A DNA stretch of 58,166 nucleotides. It comes from an uncultured Lachnospiraceae bacterium (GTDB taxonomy: Bacteria; Bacillota; Clostridia; Lachnospirales; Lachnospiraceae). The translations under genes were made by a program, and so were the position numbers. Where the stretch lies: NCBI GenBank assembly GCA_902801415.1, contig CADCIK010000003.1, positions 1 through 58,166 of the forward strand. The letters run 5' to 3'. The notes beneath the pieces are model-generated. The model was not told where the DNA came from and did no database searches. It saw nothing but the letters and a program-made list of their open reading frames with translations. Position 1 is the first letter of the stretch, and the number at the start of each line of letters is the position of its first letter. Positions 1 through 8,159 of the stretch are shown here, piece by piece.

Positions 1-2
1 CG

Positions 3-803
3 CGGCCGGTCAATCCCAACCAGAGCTTTTACCAGATAGGCAGCCAGCACAAAACGGCCATGATCCATCCGGATCTGTGCTTTGACAGCGTCCCTCCGAA
101 TCTGTGGCTGGCGTTGTACAGGGATGTGGCGAGCCGCGGTGACAGAGCGCTGTTCGAGCAGATATTCCGCAATCTGATCGATCCCTTTGATCAGTATGCG
201 TTCCTGAGTTTTAAGGACCTTGTATACGCGGCGGTCGATACGCTGCAGCAGCGCGCCCGCAGCTCCACCCGTTTCGGGAGGATCACGATCTGCCATCCGG
301 AAGGCCTTCAGAATCTGGTCCGCACCGGAATGCTCGCAGATCTGATCTCCGATGCCGTCGATTATACCGGAAAGACCTGGAGTGACACGCCGCTCCGCTT
401 TCCTGCATCTATGGTGCGCACGATGCTGGTAATGATCAGAGACAATATTCAGCAGCGCCTGGCCTCGCCGGGCTCCGATCCGATCCGCGCAGGAGAGAAC
501 AATTTCTTCATCCTGCAGCCGCAGTATCCGTATCCGGAAGTTTCCCTGGTCATATACAACGAACTGGGTATCTATCCGGTCTACGGCAGAGGGCCGCACA
601 AAAACACGATCACAAACGCGTACAAAAATCCGGCTGTCGGCACGCTCCTCTACGACTATGTCGCCAACGAGATGGTAAGAAAACGGGGCGGGAATCTCAA
701 GTCAGCGATCATGAGCGACGAACATTCCATCATTCTGCTGGATAACCTGATCGCACAGCTGGACCGCGAGGCTGCCTCTTCGGAAAAGGGAGACCGCCTA
801 TGA
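3..803 (+). CDS. Unrecognised protein, 5'-partial, first gene of yhaO/yhaN-type operon
   Basis: The reading frame is open from base 3 to the stop at 801-803. The first ATG, at 60, has no convincing ribosome binding site, so the gene very probably begins left of the window and 266 codons are visible here. I do not recognise the family. The visible part looks globular, with no signal peptide, no membrane segment and no low-complexity region. It has a charged C-terminus. Its stop overlaps the next start by 4 bp (ATGA at 800-803), so it is translationally coupled to the metallophosphoesterase and ATPase genes that follow. By context it may be a partner of that nuclease/ATPase pair in DNA or RNA processing, but this is inference only. 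Confidence 0.7.
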   Translation, partial: RPVNPNQSFYQIGSQHKTAMIHPDLCFDSVPPNLWLALYRDVASRGDRALFEQIFRNLIDPFDQYAFLSFKDLVYAAVDTLQQRARSSTRFGRITICHPEGLQNLVRTGMLADLISDAVDYTGKTWSDTPLRFPASMVRTMLVMIRDNIQQRLASPGSDPIRAGENNFFILQPQYPYPEVSLVIYNELGIYPVYGRGPHKNTITNAYKNPAVGTLLYDYVANEMVRKRGGNLKSAIMSDEHSIILLDNLIAQLDREAASSEKGDRL

Positions 804-1903
804 AGATCATTCACTGCAGCGACCTGCATCTGGACGCTGATCTCAGAAGCCGTTTTGATCAGGAAGCGGCGCGTCAAAGGCGTGCGGAACTGCTTCATAC
901 GTTCCGCAGGCTTTGCGGTTATGCCCGCCGCAGCAGTGTCGGGTGTATACTGATCTGCGGGGACCTCTTTGATACACAGACGCCCTCCCCGGCAGCTGTA
1001 AGAGCTGTCGAGGACCTGATCTGTACCCACAAAGAGATCCTCTTTTTCTGTCTGCGCGGCAATCACGACGAAGGGACGGCTCTGTTTTCCTCTAGGCCGC
1101 AGCCCGGCAACTGTTATCTGTTCAGTGACAGCTGGACCGGTTGGGAACTGTCGGATCCATCGGCCGGCGGCCGCAGGATCTGTATCACCGGCAAGGAACC
1201 TTCAGGAGGCCCCTTTTCCGCGCCGGATCTGGATCCATCCAGTCTCAATATTGTCATGCTGCACGGGCAGGTCCGGGAAGGCACGGCAGCGCCAGACGCG
1301 GAGTCTGTTCCCCTTGATGTCCTGCGCGGTCACGGCATTGATTATCTTGCCCTCGGGCATCTGCACAACTATCGCTCTTTCCGGCTGGATGAACGCGGAA
1401 CAGCCGCATACAGCGGATGTCTGGAGGGGCGCGGCTTCGATGAATGCGGGCCATGCGGTTTTGTCCTTCTGGACACCGACACGCAGGACGGCCGGATCGC
1501 AAGCCGTTTTATTCCGTTTGCATCACGCTGTCTGTACAGTGTCCCCTGCGATGTGACAGGATGCGAGAGCGACTCGGAAGTCTATGAGAGGATCGGCATC
1601 GCACTCACCTCTTCGCAGGCCGCGGAACAGGATCTGGTGCGTCTGGAACTGACCGGAAGTCTTGAATACGGCTGCAGCCCCGATCCCGCGCTTGTACGGA
1701 ACGAATGGGCGGACTGCTATCACTATTTTGACTACACAGACAGCACAGTCCCTGTGGTGCACAGCGAAGACTTTCTATGTGACGCGACGCTCAAGGGCGA
1801 ATTTGTGCGCGTCGTAAGCGCCGCGGAAGACCTGGACGAGGCAATGAAAGCAAAGATCATGCGCTGCGGTCTGCGGGCGCTGTCGGGGGATTCACTCTTT
1901 TGA
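800..1903 (+). CDS. YhaO/SbcD-like calcineurin-type metallophosphoesterase (putative DNA repair exonuclease)
   Basis: Predicted cytoplasmic nuclease of 367 residues. The metallophosphoesterase motifs appear in order: an N-terminal D-x-H in SDLHL (residues 7-11), GDLFD near 53, GNHDE near 82, an MLHG motif near 153 and GHLHN near 186. These ligate the two metal ions in the Mre11/SbcD superfamily. The C-terminal half is less conserved and would be the capping/partner-binding part. The start ATG at 800 has GGGAG seven bases upstream and overlaps the stop of the preceding gene. A coiled-coil ATPase gene follows after 63 bp, the arrangement of Bacillus yhaO-yhaN, so the two probably act as an SbcCD-like complex on DNA ends. 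A dedicated sbcDC pair also exists at 30498-34855. The exact substrate is unknown. Confidence 0.85.
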   Translation: MKIIHCSDLHLDADLRSRFDQEAARQRRAELLHTFRRLCGYARRSSVGCILICGDLFDTQTPSPAAVRAVEDLICTHKEILFFCLRGNHDEGTALFSSRPQPGNCYLFSDSWTGWELSDPSAGGRRICITGKEPSGGPFSAPDLDPSSLNIVMLHGQVREGTAAPDAESVPLDVLRGHGIDYLALGHLHNYRSFRLDERGTAAYSGCLEGRGFDECGPCGFVLLDTDTQDGRIASRFIPFASRCLYSVPCDVTGCESDSEVYERIGIALTSSQAAEQDLVRLELTGSLEYGCSPDPALVRNEWADCYHYFDYTDSTVPVVHSEDFLCDATLKGEFVRVVSAAEDLDEAMKAKIMRCGLRALSGDSLF

Positions 1904-1966
1904 CCTGTCCCGCGCCGGCCTCAGGCAGAATAAGTTGGCGCCGCTTTGCAATGGAGAAATACATCT

Positions 1967-3868
1967 ATGAAACTTCTTTCCTTACATATTGAGCATTTCG
2001 GCAGGCTGGCCGATTTCTCCTATGTGTTCGAGGATCCGCTCAATACGATCCTGGCGGAAAACGGCTGGGGCAAATCGACCCTTGCCGTCTTTCTTAAAGT
2101 GATGTTTTACGGATTTGACGGGGAAATGAAAAGGAATGAGGAGGGAAACGAGCGCCTGCGCTACCGGCCATGGGGCGGCGGCATTTACGGCGGAAGCGTT
2201 ACCTTCCAAAAAGGAGACAAGGCGTATCGCATGCTCCGCATATTCGGAGCCAGAAAGAAAGAAGACACATTTCATCTCTATGACGAAGAGACAGGACTTC
2301 CCAGTTCGGATTTCTCCGAGCAGATCGGCGAGGAACTGTTCGGGATCGACAGAGAGTCCTTCAGCCGTACCGTATTCTGGTCTCAGCAGGACCATGAGAC
2401 GGAAGCCACGACAATGATCCAGGCCAAGATCGGCGACGTCACGTCGGAACAGGATGATCTCACCTCCTACGACAGGGCTGTCAGACAGCTCAAAAAAGAG
2501 ATCGACCGCCTGAGTCCCGACCGCGCCTCCGGCCAGATCCGCAAAAAGCAGGATCGGGCCGCTGTCCTGGAAGCGGAAGCGGCGCGCCTTCCCGGCCTTA
2601 AGCAGGAACTTCAGCAAAGTGAGCGGCACCAAAAAGATCTCTCCGATTCACTCGAAGAGATCCGGGAACGCCGGCAGGCTTACACAGTCGCTTCGACCGC
2701 CGCGATTCCTGCGCAGATGCAGGCGGAAGCAGATCCGGCGCTCGCGGCGCTGCAGGCCAAACTCTCCGCCTCCGGGGAGCGGCTGGAAATGCTGCAGCGG
2801 ATCCGGCGAAGCACTGCGGCGCAGGGCCACAAAGAGCGTGAGGAATATCTGCGCGTACAGAGACAGTGTAACCGTCTGGAACAGGATGCCGCATTTTCCG
2901 CAAACCGGGCGGCAGGCAGATATCGCACAGCCGGTCTACTCAGTCTGGCAGTGACGATCCTCTTTCTCATCCTGATCGCATTGCATGCGATATCCCTTCC
3001 TTTTCTTGCCATGCCCGTTCTGTCGGCTGTCTGCAGCATCTATTGCCTTTTCAGAAGCCGACGGAATGACGCGGATCCCGCCCTCGTCAGCCGGTTGGAG
3101 GAACTCAGGCAGGAGGAGCAGGATCTGCACGCCTCCCTGCGCTCCCTCAGCGGACGTCTTGGCAGGGCTAAGCAGCAGATCCTCGAAGAAGAAAAGCGGC
3201 GCAAAGACTTGCAGGCTGAGATCAGGAGCCGCACTCCCGCCGCGCGTGCCGCCGCAATACGGACACCCTCCACAGAAGAGATCGCGGACCGGATCGCTCC
3301 AGGGCTTACGGAATTTGACCGCCGGGAGGAAGAGTGCAGGAAGGAGCTGACCGATGCAAGGCAGCAGTCGGAAGACCTGCGGCAGAGGATCGCGGAGTCC
3401 GAAGACGCTGCTGAAAGGCTGATCAAACTCCGCAGAGAGATCGATACACTGCGTGATCGCTATGAGATCTGCGTAAAGACAGTCGGCTGTCTGGAACAGG
3501 CCCGCGGTTCCTTTACCGCGCGATATATGAATCCGTTTCTTCGGTCCTTCCGCCGGCACTACGGCATGCTCACCGGGGAATCCGCCGAAAACCTGCAGAC
3601 CGACGCAGACTTCCACATTACGGTCATGAGCGACGGACTCCCCAGAGATCCCTCTCTGATGAGCGAAGGCACAAGGGACCTGATCAGCCTCTGCCGCCGC
3701 ATGGCAATGGTTGACGCTATGTATCCGGGCGAAAAGCCTTTCCTCGTCCTGGACGACCCTTTTTCCAATCTCGACGATGAGCGCGTAAAAGGAGGCCTGC
3801 GCTTCCTGCGCAGTGCCTCCTATGAATACCAGATCTTATATCTCACCTGCCATAAGAGCAGAGTCTGA
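1967..3868 (+). CDS. YhaN-like AAA/SMC-type ATPase with coiled coil and central membrane hairpin
   Basis: ATPase partner of the upstream phosphoesterase, 633 residues from the chosen start. The N-terminus is RecN/SbcC-like, with Walker A ENGWGKST near residues 30-38. Long charged coiled-coil stretches flank two hydrophobic segments (about 322-363), the predicted membrane hairpin also seen in YhaN. The C-terminus carries a signature-like MSEGTRDL and Walker B LVLDDPFSNLDD. The frame also opens with TTG at 1946, but GGAGA sits nine bases before ATG 1967, which fixes the start there. At about 630 residues it is much shorter than Bacillus YhaN (over 900), mainly in the coiled coil. The gene ends 4 bp before the stop of the convergent NUDIX gene. 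Confidence 0.82.
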   Translation: MKLLSLHIEHFGRLADFSYVFEDPLNTILAENGWGKSTLAVFLKVMFYGFDGEMKRNEEGNERLRYRPWGGGIYGGSVTFQKGDKAYRMLRIFGARKKEDTFHLYDEETGLPSSDFSEQIGEELFGIDRESFSRTVFWSQQDHETEATTMIQAKIGDVTSEQDDLTSYDRAVRQLKKEIDRLSPDRASGQIRKKQDRAAVLEAEAARLPGLKQELQQSERHQKDLSDSLEEIRERRQAYTVASTAAIPAQMQAEADPALAALQAKLSASGERLEMLQRIRRSTAAQGHKEREEYLRVQRQCNRLEQDAAFSANRAAGRYRTAGLLSLAVTILFLILIALHAISLPFLAMPVLSAVCSIYCLFRSRRNDADPALVSRLEELRQEEQDLHASLRSLSGRLGRAKQQILEEEKRRKDLQAEIRSRTPAARAAAIRTPSTEEIADRIAPGLTEFDRREEECRKELTDARQQSEDLRQRIAESEDAAERLIKLRREIDTLRDRYEICVKTVGCLEQARGSFTARYMNPFLRSFRRHYGMLTGESAENLQTDADFHITVMSDGLPRDPSLMSEGTRDLISLCRRMAMVDAMYPGEKPFLVLDDPFSNLDDERVKGGLRFLRSASYEYQILYLTCHKSRV

Positions 3869-3872
3869 GCCT

Positions 3873-4442
3873 TTATGCAAGCGGTGCTGCCTGTTCCTCA
3901 GACAGTACCGCCAGATAGGCCAGGATTCCGGCCACTGTCTTGGCATCCCTCATCTCTCCCGCGAAGATCCTTCTTCGCAGCTCTTCCACAGGAATCGCCT
4001 CCACGCCGATCTCTTCCGCGTCGTCGAGCTGCTGTCCGCCGGCTTTGTAGAGATCCTGCGCCAGATAGATCTCGACCTTCTCGTCGCACCATGCGATCGC
4101 CGTGTCCAGCCTTACCAGGCGGCGGATCTTCCCGCACTTGTATCCGGTCTCCTCTTCCAGTTCTCTTGAAGCAGTCACGGCAAAATCCGGATCGTCCGCA
4201 TCGAAAGCACCGGCCGGAAGCTCTGTCGTCTCCCTGTCGACCGCCGGTCTGTACTGGTGGATCATGAGGACGCGTCCGTCGGGCAGCACCGGCACCACAC
4301 AGGCTCCGCCGCCCTTTTTATGGTGCACAAAATCCCACTTTTCTGTTCTTCCGTCAGGCAGTTCCATCGTGTCCCTGTAGAATTCCAGCGCCTTTCCGGG
4401 ACTTGCCAGTTCTCTGTTAAGCCTCTTGAGCTTGTAGTCCAT
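3873..4442 (-). CDS. NUDIX hydrolase, ADP-ribose pyrophosphatase-like
   Basis: Cytoplasmic hydrolase of 189 residues, probably cleaving ADP-ribose or another nucleoside diphosphate sugar. The NUDIX box is clear: ELPAG at the start and SRELEEETGY at the end, supplying the metal-binding REUxEExGU core. The usual Glu at position 7 of the box is Asp, and one extra residue lies between the Gly and the RE pair compared with the canonical spacing. The HQYRP element before the box is typical of the NudF/ADPRase branch. The start ATG has AAGGAG six bases upstream. It converges on the YhaN-like gene with only 4 bp between stops and follows the CAP-domain gene by 81 bp. The precise substrate cannot be read from sequence. 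Confidence 0.88.
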   Translation of the reverse strand: MDYKLKRLNRELASPGKALEFYRDTMELPDGRTEKWDFVHHKKGGGACVVPVLPDGRVLMIHQYRPAVDRETTELPAGAFDADDPDFAVTASRELEEETGYKCGKIRRLVRLDTAIAWCDEKVEIYLAQDLYKAGGQQLDDAEEIGVEAIPVEELRRRIFAGEMRDAKTVAGILAYLAVLSEEQAAPLA

Positions 4443-4523
4443 ACGCTTCTCCTTTTTGTATCAGATCCGGCTGATAAACCAGCTGCCGGTCTGTCAGAAC
4501 AACATTCCACGCAGCATCATTTG

Positions 4524-5414
4524 TCAGTCCATGTTCCATATGCCCTTTGTGATCAGCCGGGCCGTTCTTGCGAGCGCCAGCTGTGCGACATAAGGTACAA
4601 CCGTTTTGTCCAGGTGAATTTCCCATCCGGTCTGAGAAAGCAGCGCAGCGGCCGTCTCCTCTGCGGAGGTTCCCTGCAGATTCATTGCTGCTTCCGAAGG
4701 ATCGCTCCTTCCGAAGGCGCCCGCGCAGGCGTCCTGCCCCGCGCCGGGCTGAAAATCAGCGGCTGCGGCATACCTCAACGAGGGACTGATCAGCGCCATG
4801 TAGTGGCCTGCAGGCGCGCCTGTCTCCTCCACGTATGAGGACTTCTCCGAGTACCATCCCTCGATGGCTTCAAGTATACCGCCGTATCCCCAGGCCAGCG
4901 TCTCCATGGAGAACGCTTCACTGTCGGGCAGTACTGAAAAGCACTCTGAGCCGTCCGGTCTTACGTGATCGCGCAGGATCATGCTCTCCACCGCGCGGCG
5001 CGCGGCAGCCTCTTCCAGCTCATAGGACCAGACAAGCGGAACATAGTCCTCAGCCCGCATAGGCTCTCCGGTCGCAGGATCACGCACGCCTTCTTCGCAG
5101 GCTTCTCTGCGGATCTCGTTGATCCGCGCAAGGATCCCGTCCCTGTCGGGCTTCTCAAAAGTTCCTTCCACCAGGATCGGCACTGCTTTGACCGCAGCCC
5201 CGGACTGTTTGTCTGTCTCCGCTTGCGTGACCGTCCCCCGGTCCTCTGCATCGTTCTGTGCCGCTGCAGCCCCTATACTGCTGCACCAAAGGACGAAGCA
5301 GAACAGCATCAGAAAGATGGCTGTACCTCGCCGCACTCTCCTGTCACAGGAAAGAGTCTGCCCGGACAGCAAATCGGTTCCCTTATTCAATTTGCGAATA
5401 TCCTTCCTGTCCAT
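4524..5414 (-). CDS. CAP (SCP/PR1) domain exported protein
   Basis: Secreted or membrane-anchored protein of 296 residues. A charged N-terminus is followed by a hydrophobic segment (about 30-51) ending in SIGAAAAQ, a signal peptide or anchor. After a low-complexity spacer comes a CAP domain (about 85-225). The conserved CAP residues are visible as DHVRP (His), METLAWG (Glu) and GHYMAL (His). Bacterial CAP proteins are extracellular, and their biochemical role is mostly unknown. The C-terminal 70 residues are not recognised. The start ATG has AGGA eight bases upstream. The gene lies 82 bp upstream of the NUDIX gene on the same strand, and a hairpin at 5451-5480 separates it from the S1 gene. 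Confidence 0.75.
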   Translation of the reverse strand: MDRKDIRKLNKGTDLLSGQTLSCDRRVRRGTAIFLMLFCFVLWCSSIGAAAAQNDAEDRGTVTQAETDKQSGAAVKAVPILVEGTFEKPDRDGILARINEIRREACEEGVRDPATGEPMRAEDYVPLVWSYELEEAAARRAVESMILRDHVRPDGSECFSVLPDSEAFSMETLAWGYGGILEAIEGWYSEKSSYVEETGAPAGHYMALISPSLRYAAAADFQPGAGQDACAGAFGRSDPSEAAMNLQGTSAEETAAALLSQTGWEIHLDKTVVPYVAQLALARTARLITKGIWNMD

Positions 5415-5442
5415 ACTGTCTTTCCTGCTGTTAAACCTGCTT

Positions 5443-5480
5443 ATATAAACAGAACGGGTGACGCTCAGATCACCCGTTCT
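5443..5480 (-). terminator. Probable intrinsic terminator of the S1-domain gene
   Basis: A perfect 11-bp stem (5451-5461 with 5470-5480) and an 8-nt loop lie 40 bp past the S1 gene stop. On the minus strand the stem is followed by GTTTATATAA, a moderate U-tract. The plus-strand side is C-rich and would not terminate well. Confidence 0.6.
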
Positions 5481-5519
5481 CCCCTCTTTAATATATAGAA
5501 ATAGATATTGATCCGCCTG

Positions 5520-6167
5520 TCAGTCAAGCTTGATGTTCTTGAGAAGCTCGCCAAGGTTTGTGGTAGCCTTCTCCTTGGATACGAACTTGGAGATGTCCGG
5601 AATCTCGTCTTCCGCGGGAGCAGGTGCTTCCTCGAGAGCCTTCATGCTAAGGCTGACCTTGCCGTCCTTCACTCTGGTGATCTTAACCTTGACTGTGTCG
5701 CCTTCCTTGCATACTTCTTCAGGTGTAGCGACTCTCTTGGTGCTCATCTGGGAAATATGTACCAGGCCGCTGATTCCGTTGCCGAGATCTACGAACGCGC
5801 CGTAGGGCTTGATCGTCTCAACCTTGCCTTCAAGAACTGTGCCGACTGTAAGTGCATCGATGCGTGCCTTCTTCTCCTGGCTTCTCTTGATCTTAGCTGC
5901 TTCTCTGCCGGACAGGACAAGGCGCTGCTTCTCTCTGTCTGCTGTGATGATCACAACGTCGACCTCTTTGCCGATCCACTCGCTGACGTCCTCGACATAG
6001 CTGGTGCTCAGCTGGGATGCGGGAATAAATGCCCTGACACCTTTCAGCGAAGTCACGACGCCCGCCTTGACGCTCTCATCGATCGGAACTGTGAAGACGA
6101 CTTTGTTCTCCATCATCTCCTCAAAAGCATCCCACTTGGCGTCATTGCGATTTCCATTAGTTTCCAT
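5520..6167 (-). CDS. S1-domain RNA-binding protein (short ribosomal S1 homologue)
   Basis: Cytoplasmic RNA-binding protein of 215 residues with two S1 OB-fold repeats. The first (about 20-92) is degenerate. The second (about 105-175) is typical, with GTVLEGKVETIKPYGAFVDL and GLVHISQ. Short S1 homologues of this kind in Firmicutes (YpfD-like) are not full ribosomal S1 proteins and are thought to act in RNA metabolism or translation. The C-terminus (DISKFVSKEKATTNLGELLKN) is a charged tail. The start ATG has GGAGG nine bases upstream. A divergent promoter region separates it from the DUF4317 gene, with an extended -10 box at 6222-6230. Confidence 0.85.
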   Translation of the reverse strand: METNGNRNDAKWDAFEEMMENKVVFTVPIDESVKAGVVTSLKGVRAFIPASQLSTSYVEDVSEWIGKEVDVVIITADREKQRLVLSGREAAKIKRSQEKKARIDALTVGTVLEGKVETIKPYGAFVDLGNGISGLVHISQMSTKRVATPEEVCKEGDTVKVKITRVKDGKVSLSMKALEEAPAPAEDEIPDISKFVSKEKATTNLGELLKNIKLD

Positions 6168-6221
6168 AGGTCATTTCCTCCCATTCTTAATGCGCTCTGC
6201 GCAAATTCAATCTGAATATAT

Positions 6222-6230
6222 ATTATAGCA
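6222..6230 (-). promoter_or_regulatory. Extended -10 promoter element of the S1-domain gene
   Basis: The minus strand reads TGCTATAAT, a perfect extended -10 (TGn plus TATAAT), about 55 bp upstream of the S1 start. The -35 position 17 bp away reads TTTCGC and is weak, consistent with a promoter that relies on the extended -10. Confidence 0.6.
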
Positions 6231-6322
6231 TCATTCGTCCACTGGCGAAATATGATTTTATGTAGTATATTGATTGTTACCGCAAAAAAAAGCGGAAAAT
6301 ATGACTAAAACGAGGATACACG

Positions 6323-7465
6323 ATGGATAAAAAGGCGATCAGCGAGATAAGAAAGCTCATAAAACCCGACAGCTGCATCAGCAGGATCCGCGGCTGTTAC
6401 GTGAACGAAGAGGGAGAAGTGATCCGGGAGCTGCATGATTCCCTGGCGGCTATGGAAAAAGAATCTCTGGAAAAATACTGCGAGATCCTGCGCGGCGCCA
6501 TGTCCGGCAAGCTCGGGCGCAATCTCTTCAATATGGAATTTCCCATCTCCGAGGAGATGGAGGGCGGCCGGCAGCAGCTGCTTTACAGGCTTTTGCAATC
6601 GGAGCTCAAGGACGACGATCTTTTGACACAGTTTTTTGAAAAGGTCGTGGAGCACTTTAAGAACGAGGGCAAATATCTGATCCTGCTCATCCACGGAGTC
6701 TATGATATCCCGGCAAAGGGAACTGATAAGGCGGATATGGAGGACGCGTCCGACTACGTCTACCCCTTCCTTCTGTGCTGCATCTGCCCGGTGAATCTGA
6801 TGAAGGAAGGACTCTGCTACGACGAGGAAGCCTGCACCTTCCTGGACCGCCGCACAGACTGGGCCGTGCAAAAGCCCATGAGCGGTTTTCTCTTTCCGGC
6901 CTTCAACGACAGGCAGCCCGACATCCACAGTCTTCTGTACTACTGCCGCAAGGAGGAGGAGCGCCACGAGGAGATCAGCGCGGATATGCTGGGATGTACG
7001 CTGCCGATTCCCGAGACGGACCAGAAGGAGATCTTCAAGTCCATGGTAGAACAGACGCTGGGCCGCAACTGCGATTTCCAGAACGTCCGGAGCCTTCAGG
7101 ACGCGGTAAGCGAGATCATTGAGCAGAATAAGGACTCCGGAGAACCGGTTCAGATCGAGAAAAGCGAGATGCGCCGGCTCCTGTCGGAGAACGGCGCCGA
7201 CCAGAGCGTTCTGAGCGATTTTGACGCCGCGTACGACGAAGCTGTAGGTGCCGGAGTCCCGCTAATGGCGGAAAACCTGATCGACACTGCCAAAGTGGAA
7301 GTCAAGTCTCCCTCCATGAAGATCAGCGTGAAGGCCGATATGGCCGGCATGCTCAGGACCAGAGTGATCGACGGGCTCGAGTACCTGCTGATCCCGGTCT
7401 CCGACGAGCTGGAAGTCAACGGGATCCGGATCCTCCAGACGCAGGAAAAAGACAGTGCCATGTGA
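6323..7465 (+). CDS. DUF4317 family protein
   Basis: Protein of 380 residues that I recognise as the DUF4317 family, common in Lachnospiraceae and of unknown function. It begins MDKKAISEIRKLIKPDSCI and contains the family's LILLIHGVYDIP stretch and a cysteine pair in YPFLLCCICPV. No signal peptide or membrane segment is visible, so it is probably cytoplasmic. The start ATG has GAGGA six bases upstream. It is transcribed alone, divergently from the S1 gene. Its 3' end forms half of a hairpin that also terminates the convergent rhomboid operon. Confidence 0.85.
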   Translation: MDKKAISEIRKLIKPDSCISRIRGCYVNEEGEVIRELHDSLAAMEKESLEKYCEILRGAMSGKLGRNLFNMEFPISEEMEGGRQQLLYRLLQSELKDDDLLTQFFEKVVEHFKNEGKYLILLIHGVYDIPAKGTDKADMEDASDYVYPFLLCCICPVNLMKEGLCYDEEACTFLDRRTDWAVQKPMSGFLFPAFNDRQPDIHSLLYYCRKEEERHEEISADMLGCTLPIPETDQKEIFKSMVEQTLGRNCDFQNVRSLQDAVSEIIEQNKDSGEPVQIEKSEMRRLLSENGADQSVLSDFDAAYDEAVGAGVPLMAENLIDTAKVEVKSPSMKISVKADMAGMLRTRVIDGLEYLLIPVSDELEVNGIRILQTQEKDSAM

Positions 7466-7475
7466 CACTGTCTTT
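7443..7475 (-). terminator. Terminator between convergent DUF4317 and rhomboid genes
   Basis: A 10-bp perfect stem (7448-7457 with 7466-7475) spans the DUF4317 stop codon. On the minus strand it is followed by a run of five T within TCTTTTTCC, so it should end the long rhomboid-side transcript. On the plus strand the tail is weaker. Confidence 0.6.
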
Positions 7476-7498
7476 CGGAATTTCCGTCATTGCAGACA

Positions 7499-8116
7499 TT
7501 ATCGCAGATCCCGCAGATCCACGTCTTCGAGGCCCGCTGTGAGGAGTACCCCCAGCACGACGCCGAAGGCAAGGCCGCCCAGATGGGCCGCATTGTCTGT
7601 ATATGGATTGCGAAATCCGCTGTATACCGCATAAAAGACTGCGAACGCCGCCCTTGTGAGAAGCGAGGAGCCGCTTCGCAGTTTTTTTCTGCCCCGGATG
7701 ATGAGGACGAACAGCGTTCCCATCACGCCGAACACGGCTCCGCTGGCGCCGACCGAATAGATGTTGACGCCCTGCGCGCGGTCATAGAGGACCGAGATGA
7801 CGTTCCCGCCGATCCCCGAGAGCAGATACAGGGCCAGATAGCGTATGTGGCCCAGATTCCGCTCCACTGCGTTTCCCATCAGGATCTGCACAAGGAGATT
7901 GCTCCCCAGATGCGAGAGACCCGCATGCAGAAAGACGGAAGTCAGAAGCCTCCAGTACTGCCCCTGCGCGAGCACCAGATCCGTGCCGCAGCGGCCTGCG
8001 ATATACATTTTGTTCCCGGTCGCCGTACATAGTATGAACACGAGGATCTGCACAGCTGCCAGGATCAGATTGACAGCGCAATAGCTGTATTTACGTAAAT
8101 CCTGCAGGCTCTCCAT
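7499..8116 (-). CDS. Rhomboid family intramembrane serine protease
   Basis: Membrane protease of about 205 residues with six predicted membrane segments. The catalytic serine is in GASGAVFG (Ser125) and the catalytic histidine in NAAHLGG (His178). The oxyanion-region His and Asn are in HAGLSHLGSN (His69, Asn73). The frame is open further upstream, but those residues overlap the preceding gene and look like shadow sequence; ATG 8116 gives an N-terminus right before the first membrane helix. It is the last gene of a tightly packed series running from 15930, 43 bp after the ROK-like gene. Its substrate is unknown; envelope proteins encoded upstream are possible targets, by inference only. Confidence 0.9.
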   Translation of the reverse strand: MESLQDLRKYSYCAVNLILAAVQILVFILCTATGNKMYIAGRCGTDLVLAQGQYWRLLTSVFLHAGLSHLGSNLLVQILMGNAVERNLGHIRYLALYLLSGIGGNVISVLYDRAQGVNIYSVGASGAVFGVMGTLFVLIIRGRKKLRSGSSLLTRAAFAVFYAVYSGFRNPYTDNAAHLGGLAFGVVLGVLLTAGLEDVDLRDLR

Positions 8117-8159
8117 AGCTTCACCGTTAGAACCTTTCCTCTCCTGTCGTCGGTCACTC

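Noticed and set aside
1946-1966. TTG start for the YhaN-like gene
   Set aside because: GGAGA is spaced for ATG 1967, and the TTG-encoded residues precede the usual MKLLSLHIEHFG start.
6281-6295. Small CCGC/GCGG hairpin before the DUF4317 gene
   Set aside because: The stem is only 4 bp with an A-run loop. It is too weak to call a regulatory element.
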